From an uncultured Eubacteriales bacterium (GTDB taxonomy: Bacteria > Bacillota > Clostridia > Oscillospirales > Oscillospiraceae): a stretch of DNA of 8,930 nt. Positions 5,198 through 8,930 of this stretch are shown here, in pieces (positions within the stretch are counted from its first letter, which is position 1; the number at the start of each line of letters is the position of its first letter). Below the pieces are notes generated by a model. That model did no database searches and was not told the origin of the DNA. It was given only the letters and a program-made list of their open reading frames with translations. The stretch spans positions 1 to 8,930 of the forward strand of contig CABSAB010000040.1 in assembly GCA_902475515.1 (NCBI GenBank), given 5' to 3'. The position numbers and the translations under genes are program-made.

Positions 5198-6057
5198 AAA
5201 TCCACGCACAGCGCCTTCAGCTGATCCGTAAACTCCCGGTTCACCTGATACTGCACGCCATCGGCGATCTCAAAGCTTGTCTCCGCGTCGTCCAGATATG
5301 CAAAGCCCGTGCCCCAGATAATATATCCGTCTCCCAACAGGCCAAAGCAGCAGCCGTTTCCCAAGTCCAGCACATAGTTCGGCTCCGCCATGACCTGGTC
5401 CTCCGGCTCCGTCAGTGCTTCCCACTGGTCAAACCGCACCGCGTCCTCCAGCGCCAAAATCGCTGCATAATCCGTGATCTCGTCCAGATCCCCGCCGATC
5501 TCATACACCGTGATCCTCCCGGTATCGAACCGCAGTCCCGCCGCCTCTGCCGGTGATTGCATAGGCTCCGGCGTGGGTGTCACCGTCTGCCCCGGTGTCT
5601 CAGGCCGCTCGGGCTCGTCTGTTCCATCCCAGCGCCAGCCGTTCTCCGTCCTGAACAGCATCAGCTGAACCCTCCGCTTCTGCGTCACAATCTCCGGCTT
5701 GGCCCCCGGTTGGCTGTACGTCATATCCGCAAACAGGATCACCACATCGGCCGGCTCTATTCCGCCCTTCTCGCTCCACGCCTGTTCCAGCGGTGCCGCC
5801 GCCTGCGGCTCATACCAAAGCCGCTCCAGCGTGTGCCCCCGAAAATCCGAAAATCCGTCTATTACAGCATTCGCCGCTGCTTCCAGCTCCTCCTGACTAT
5901 GCGCCTCACAGGCCGGGAGCGTCACAACCGCCCCATCCGCTTTTCCATCATACCGCCACTTCTCTCCATAAAACCGCACCACCCTTGCCAGCAGCACGAT
6001 CATCAACACCAAAACGATCCCCGCCACTACCGGATGCCCCGTCCGTTTCTTCTTCAT
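5182..6057 (-). CDS. Membrane-anchored exported protein of unknown function (two-domain, Pro/Thr linker)
   Basis: 291 residues. A short KKKR start precedes one hydrophobic segment (about residues 9-27), either an uncleaved signal anchor or a signal peptide without a lipobox, so the rest should lie outside the membrane. Residues 55-145 form a first domain (SDFRGHTLERLWYEP, ADVVILFADM, LFRTENGWRWDG) that resembles DUF4829-type domains of Firmicutes; this is a pattern impression, not a search result. A Pro/Thr/Glu linker (149-170) leads to a second domain (175-285) with YVLDLGNGCCFGLLGDGYIIWG, which I cannot name. ATG at 6057 is chosen because GGGAGGG lies 6-7 nt upstream; a longer frame to 6213 would run through the recR terminator and a repeat. 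The last codons (VKS-stop) are written by the AGTTAAG repeat, so the C-terminus may be altered. Confidence 0.72.
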   Translation of the reverse strand: MKKKRTGHPVVAGIVLVLMIVLLARVVRFYGEKWRYDGKADGAVVTLPACEAHSQEELEAAANAVIDGFSDFRGHTLERLWYEPQAAAPLEQAWSEKGGIEPADVVILFADMTYSQPGAKPEIVTQKRRVQLMLFRTENGWRWDGTDEPERPETPGQTVTPTPEPMQSPAEAAGLRFDTGRITVYEIGGDLDEITDYAAILALEDAVRFDQWEALTEPEDQVMAEPNYVLDLGNGCCFGLLGDGYIIWGTGFAYLDDAETSFEIADGVQYQVNREFTDQLKALCVDLRVKS

Positions 6058-6125
6058 TTCGCTCCCTCCCACAATTCTTCTCACTTTATTAGACGTATTC
6101 CGCACCCATTTGGTTGCGCCCATAC

Positions 6126-6158
6126 AAAAACCGGCGGAAGCCCCAAGCCCCCGCCGGT
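6126..6158 (-). terminator. Terminator of the dnaX-ybaB-recR operon
   Basis: On the - strand ACCGGCGG (6158-6151) pairs with CCGCCGGT (6137-6130), 8 bp around a 13-nt loop holding a doubled GGGGCTT motif. T5 follows. It lies about 60 nt past the recR stop and about 70 nt upstream of the next gene's start. Confidence 0.8.
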
Positions 6159-6172
6159 CTAAATTCCAATCT

Positions 6173-6215
6173 GTCCCGGCATAGCCGGGACACCTCACTT
6201 CTTCACTCTTCACGA
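6173..6215 (-). repeat. Heptamer-plus-hairpin repeat element, copy 2
   Basis: On the - strand: GTGAAGA twice plus a degenerate AGTGAGG (6213-6193), then GTCCCGGC-N3-GCCGGGAC (6191-6173). It starts a few bases after the recR stop codon. The hairpin arms are identical to copy 1, and the flanks also agree (TCCAA-x-C-x-GTCCCGGC on the + strand), so the repeat unit extends beyond the hairpin. Confidence 0.72.
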
Positions 6216-6219
6216 TTCC

Positions 6220-6822
6220 CTATTCCATCACAATTCTGCCTTCCAGCGCCCGCGTCAGCGTCACCTCATCTGCATACTCCAGCTGTCCGCCCACGGGAAT
6301 TCCGTAGGCAAGCCGTGTCACCTTCACTCCAAAAGGCTTCAGCAGGCGGCTTAAATACATGGCCGTGGCCTCTCCCTCGGTATCCGGATTGGTGGCCATA
6401 ATGACCTCCCGGATATCCTCGTCCGCCACCCGCTGTAAAAGCTCCCGAATCTTCAGGTCCTCTGGGCCCACGTTCCCCAGAGGCGAGATCACCCCGTGGA
6501 GCACATGATAGCCTCCCCGGTACTCCCGGGCCTTTTCCATGGCCGTCACATCCTTGGGGTCTGCCACTACGCAGATCACGCCCTTGTCCCGGGTATCGTC
6601 ATTGCAGATGGGGCACAGCTCCAGGTCCGTCAGGTTCTGGCACTTGGGGCAGGTGTGTACCGTTTTCCGGGCCTCCAGGATCGCCTCCGCAAAGGCATTT
6701 GCGTCCTCATCACTCATGCCCAGCACAAAAAACGCCAGCCGCCGCGCCGTTTTGGTGCCGATGCCGGGGAGCTTGGCAAACTGCTCCCCCAGCCGTTCCA
6801 AACTTACAGGATAGCTCCGCAT
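6220..6822 (-). CDS. recR: Recombination mediator RecR
   Basis: A 200-residue RecR, full length for the family. RecR works with RecO (and RecF) to load RecA onto SSB-coated gaps during recombinational repair. Visible features in order: a helix-hairpin-helix around LPGIGTKTARRLAF (18-31); a C4 zinc site at Cys58, Cys61, Cys70 and Cys73; a Toprim domain from ICVVADPKDV (83) to ATNPDTEGEATA (143-154); and the C-terminal GIPVGGQLEYADEVTL block. Ala87 stands where E. coli RecR has a Toprim Glu; Bacillus also lacks the acid, so this is normal variation. The start codon lies 3 nt after the ybaB stop with only a weak Shine-Dalgarno, which suggests translational coupling. It is the last gene of the dnaX operon. 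Confidence 0.97.
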   Translation of the reverse strand: MRSYPVSLERLGEQFAKLPGIGTKTARRLAFFVLGMSDEDANAFAEAILEARKTVHTCPKCQNLTDLELCPICNDDTRDKGVICVVADPKDVTAMEKAREYRGGYHVLHGVISPLGNVGPEDLKIRELLQRVADEDIREVIMATNPDTEGEATAMYLSRLLKPFGVKVTRLAYGIPVGGQLEYADEVTLTRALEGRIVME

Positions 6823-6825
6823 GAC

Positions 6826-7179
6826 TTACAGCAGTCCGCCCAGACCGCCCAGGTTCAGTCCGCCGGTGAGCTTGCCCATGGAATTGGCCATGTCCTCCTC
6901 GGACTTCCTCAGGGCCTCGTTGACTGCGGCCACCACCAGGTCCTGGAGCATCTCCACATCCTCGGGGTCCACCGCTTCGGGGTCGATCTCCACGCTCTTA
7001 AGCTGCTTTTTGCCCGTGATGACTGCCTTCACCACACCACCGCCGGCCGTGGCCTCGTATTCCTTTTCCTCCATCTCCTGCTGCATCTGGAGCATCTGCT
7101 GCTGCATCTTCTGGGCCTGCTTCATCATGTTTCCCATGTTGCCGCCCAAGGGGCTTCCGCCGCGATATCCCTTTGCCAT
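6826..7179 (-). CDS. ybaB: YbaB/EbfC family nucleoid-associated protein
   Basis: A 117-residue member of the YbaB/EbfC family: small dimeric proteins that bind DNA and nucleoid, almost always encoded between dnaX and recR. After a Gly-rich start, residues 16-44 form a Met/Gln-rich amphipathic helix (MKQAQKMQQQMLQMQQEMEE). The family core follows, EYEATAGGGVVKAVITGKKQLKSVEIDPE, with a C-terminal helix and a Gly/Leu tail. ATG at 7179 is preferred to the GTG four codons upstream, because that GTGAGGA itself is the ribosome binding site 5-6 nt before the ATG. A short GGCC-rich hairpin (7195-7212) lies in the 38-nt gap after dnaX and may tune relative expression. Confidence 0.95.
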   Translation of the reverse strand: MAKGYRGGSPLGGNMGNMMKQAQKMQQQMLQMQQEMEEKEYEATAGGGVVKAVITGKKQLKSVEIDPEAVDPEDVEMLQDLVVAAVNEALRKSEEDMANSMGKLTGGLNLGGLGGLL

Positions 7180-7217
7180 ATTCGTCCTCACTTTCTCGGC
7201 CCGGGGCCGAATGTAAT

Positions 7218-8825
7218 TTATTCTTTGACGGGAATGTCCAGCTCCTTGGCCGCCTGGGCCAGAGCCTGGAATGGGTCATCCCCAGCGTAGGCCGCCTTGT
7301 CGCCCATCTGGACGCTCACAGGCCGCCCTAAAACCACCGCCGCCTTCTGGCGGATGCAGTCAATGACTTCACGCTTATTTACCATACTGCGGATGGTCTC
7401 GTTCATCGGTGTCAGCACCAGCTGATCCCCCCGCAGCACGCCGTCCAGCTTGGATACAAACGGCCGCTCGATCACATCGATCTCCGGCAGCACCTGCTCC
7501 CGCACCTGCCGCCAGGCCTGATCCGACCCCACCGCAGGCGTTTTCAGTACCTCCTTGGGCGCTTCTGCCGCCGGTTCAGGCTCCGGCATCTCCGGCTCCG
7601 GCGCATCCAATTCCGCCGCGCCCTCGGCCCGCACCACAAATTCCCCTGCCTGCAGCTGCCGCTCCAGCAGGGTCAGCTTCTCTGTCAGCTGGGCCTCCAC
7701 CCGGCCAATCCGGGCCGAGAGATTCCCCGCCTCCAAACTGAGGCTTGGCCTGCACAGGCGGATCAGGCAAAGCTCGCTGTCCACCCGCTGATTGACGCTG
7801 GCCTTGAAGCCTCTGGTGGTCTCCTGAAGCACGTCCACCATGTGGACCAGTTCTTCTGTGGAAAATGCCGGGGAAAGCTGCAGCAGTTCCTTTTCCGTGC
7901 AGATGCTGGAGGTCATCCCCAGCCCCGACTCCGGCGCTGTTTTCACCATCAGCAGGTCCCGGCACAGGGAAAACAGTTCCCCCATCAGCGCCGCCGGATC
8001 GCGCCCTGCGCTGTACAGCGTTCCAAAGAGTTTCAGCGCCGTACCGCTGTCCTGCCGTGCAATGGTCTCCATCAGCTCCACCGTCTGCTTTTGCCCGGTG
8101 AGCCCCAGGGTGCCCAAAATTTTCTCCACCGTCAGCGGCCCCGTGTTTGCACTGGCACATTGGTCCAGCAAGCTCAGGCCGTCCCGGAACGCACCATCCG
8201 CCAGGCGGCCCAGCAGTTCCCCCGCTTCGCCCTCCAGCCGAATGCCTTCCTCATAGGCCACAAAGTTGATCCGCCCGGTAATGTCCTCCGGCGTAGGCCG
8301 CCGGAACGCAAACCGCTGACACCGGGATAAGATCGTCACCGGAATGGAGCGCAGCTCCGTGGTAGCAAAAATAAACATCAAATACTCCGGCGGCTCCTCA
8401 ATGAGCTTCAGCAGCGCGTTAAACGCCGCCGTGGAGAGCGCATGGGCCTCGTCAATGATGTATACCCGTTTCTTGACCTCCGCCGGGGGATACACCGCCT
8501 CATCCCGGATCACCCGCACCTGATCCACGCCGCTGTTGGAGGCCGCGTCGATCTCCTGCACGTCCATCACCGCGCCGCTTTCAATGCCCCGGCATGCCGG
8601 GCATACGCCGCAGGGACTGCCGTCCACAGGATTTTCGCAGTTCACCGCCTTGGCCAGGATCTTCGCGCAGGTGGTCTTTCCAGTGCCCCGGGTGCCCGTA
8701 AAGAGATAGGCATGGCTGAGCTTGTCCGAAAGCACCTGGTTTTTCAGCGTCTGGGTGATGGCACCCTGTCCCACCACATCGTCAAAGGTCTGGGGCCTGT
8801 ATTTTCGATATAACGCCTGATACAT
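7218..8825 (-). CDS. dnaX: DNA polymerase III subunit gamma/tau
   Basis: 535 residues: the clamp-loader ATPase subunit that opens the sliding clamp and ties polymerase III cores together at the replication fork. Order of parts: N-terminal YQALYRKYRPQTF; Walker A GTRGTGKT (44-51); zinc module Cys63, Cys72, Cys75, Cys78; Walker B VYIIDEAH (121-128); sensor 1 near FIFATTE (151-157); the SRC box (167-169), the arginine finger motif; helical domains II-III to about 365; a Glu/Pro/Ala-rich linker (400-425); and a C-terminal tau-like domain. ATG at 8825 has AAGGAGG 7 nt upstream and matches the conserved N-terminus. I see no A-rich slippery site of the E. coli type, so one product is expected. First gene of the operon in view. 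Confidence 0.97.
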   Translation of the reverse strand: MYQALYRKYRPQTFDDVVGQGAITQTLKNQVLSDKLSHAYLFTGTRGTGKTTCAKILAKAVNCENPVDGSPCGVCPACRGIESGAVMDVQEIDAASNSGVDQVRVIRDEAVYPPAEVKKRVYIIDEAHALSTAAFNALLKLIEEPPEYLMFIFATTELRSIPVTILSRCQRFAFRRPTPEDITGRINFVAYEEGIRLEGEAGELLGRLADGAFRDGLSLLDQCASANTGPLTVEKILGTLGLTGQKQTVELMETIARQDSGTALKLFGTLYSAGRDPAALMGELFSLCRDLLMVKTAPESGLGMTSSICTEKELLQLSPAFSTEELVHMVDVLQETTRGFKASVNQRVDSELCLIRLCRPSLSLEAGNLSARIGRVEAQLTEKLTLLERQLQAGEFVVRAEGAAELDAPEPEMPEPEPAAEAPKEVLKTPAVGSDQAWRQVREQVLPEIDVIERPFVSKLDGVLRGDQLVLTPMNETIRSMVNKREVIDCIRQKAAVVLGRPVSVQMGDKAAYAGDDPFQALAQAAKELDIPVKE

Positions 8826-8930
8826 TCCCAGTCCTCCTTCGTCGTCGCAAAGTCCGCTTTCTTCGGAGCGCCCTGCGGTTGCTCCTCAGCCGCTCCCTTG
8901 CTCCTCCACTCCCCTTTCCGTGTGCCGTGA
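8826..8930. other. G+C-rich leader upstream of dnaX; no promoter recognised
   Basis: Beyond the dnaX ribosome binding site I see no -10/-35 pair and no SRP RNA core, which often precedes dnaX in Firmicutes. It holds two direct copies of TTGCTCCTC 19 nt apart (8879 and 8898) and a small TCCG/CGGA dyad. One - strand frame stays open across it and runs some 80 nt into dnaX, so the end of an upstream gene is possible but unsupported. Confidence 0.4.

Noticed and set aside
6058..6213. N-terminal extension of the exported-protein gene
   Set aside because: It would run through the recR terminator and repeat copy 2. The ATG at 6057 has a good ribosome binding site and gives a proper signal-anchor start.
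6564..6576. Ala87 in the RecR Toprim motif where E. coli has Glu
   Set aside because: Bacillus-type RecR proteins also lack this acid, so it is normal variation and not a defect.
7218..8825. Programmed frameshift giving a short gamma form of DnaX
   Set aside because: No A-rich slippery sequence with a following stem is visible near the end of the ATPase part.
8826..8930. SRP RNA or tRNA upstream of dnaX
   Set aside because: Neither the conserved SRP core nor a tRNA cloverleaf can be found in the 105 bases available.

Overview
The window looks like chromosomal DNA from a G+C-rich member of the Clostridia, probably Oscillospiraceae (Flavonifractor/Oscillibacter-like). This rests on strong AGGAGG-type ribosome binding sites, SigA-type promoters, a dnaX-ybaB-recR cluster, a rubrerythrin-type rubredoxin fused to a flavin reductase (an anaerobe trait), and Clostridia-like protein sequences. 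The genus is inference; no rRNA or other taxonomic marker is present.

Layout. Positions 2-625 (+) hold the 3' part of a diacylglycerol kinase/YegS-type lipid kinase. It converges through a bidirectional terminator on a flavin reductase-rubredoxin (Hrb-like) gene at 680-1285 (-), which has a near-perfect promoter at 1346-1374. Then comes about 0.7 kb without an ordinary gene. Inside it a very strong promoter with an A/T-rich upstream tract (1446-1505) should drive a transcript of about 540 nt that ends at a 14-bp terminator (2008-2053), backed by a second terminator (2069-2091). This RNA is the most unusual object here. It carries at least five, and up to seven, Shine-Dalgarno-plus-start units that each open a reading frame of only 2-7 sense codons (for example M-Y-G-stop, M-R-K-stop, M-N-K-stop, M-Y-stop, M-N-S-stop). 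It also has 10-11-nt sequence repeats linking its 5' end to its terminator, and a last mini-ORF whose stop codon abuts the terminator stem.

Downstream are two tandem, paralogous MATE multidrug exporters (2181-3539 and 3717-5081, +), each with its own promoter. They converge through a bidirectional terminator on a membrane-anchored, exported protein of unknown function (5182-6057, -). Two copies of a short repeat (heptamers plus a GTCCCGGC/GCCGGGAC hairpin) lie in the same orientation just 3' of that gene and of recR.

Positions 6220-8825 (-) are the conserved dnaX-ybaB-recR operon for DNA polymerase III clamp loading and RecFOR recombination repair. Its promoter lies outside the window or is not recognisable.

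Working together: the right half is housekeeping replication and repair. The left half is envelope, redox and efflux functions. The mini-ORF RNA directly upstream of a drug exporter invites two readings: a ribosome-sensing leader that gates MATE expression, or a stand-alone regulatory RNA that engages ribosomes or an RNA-binding protein.
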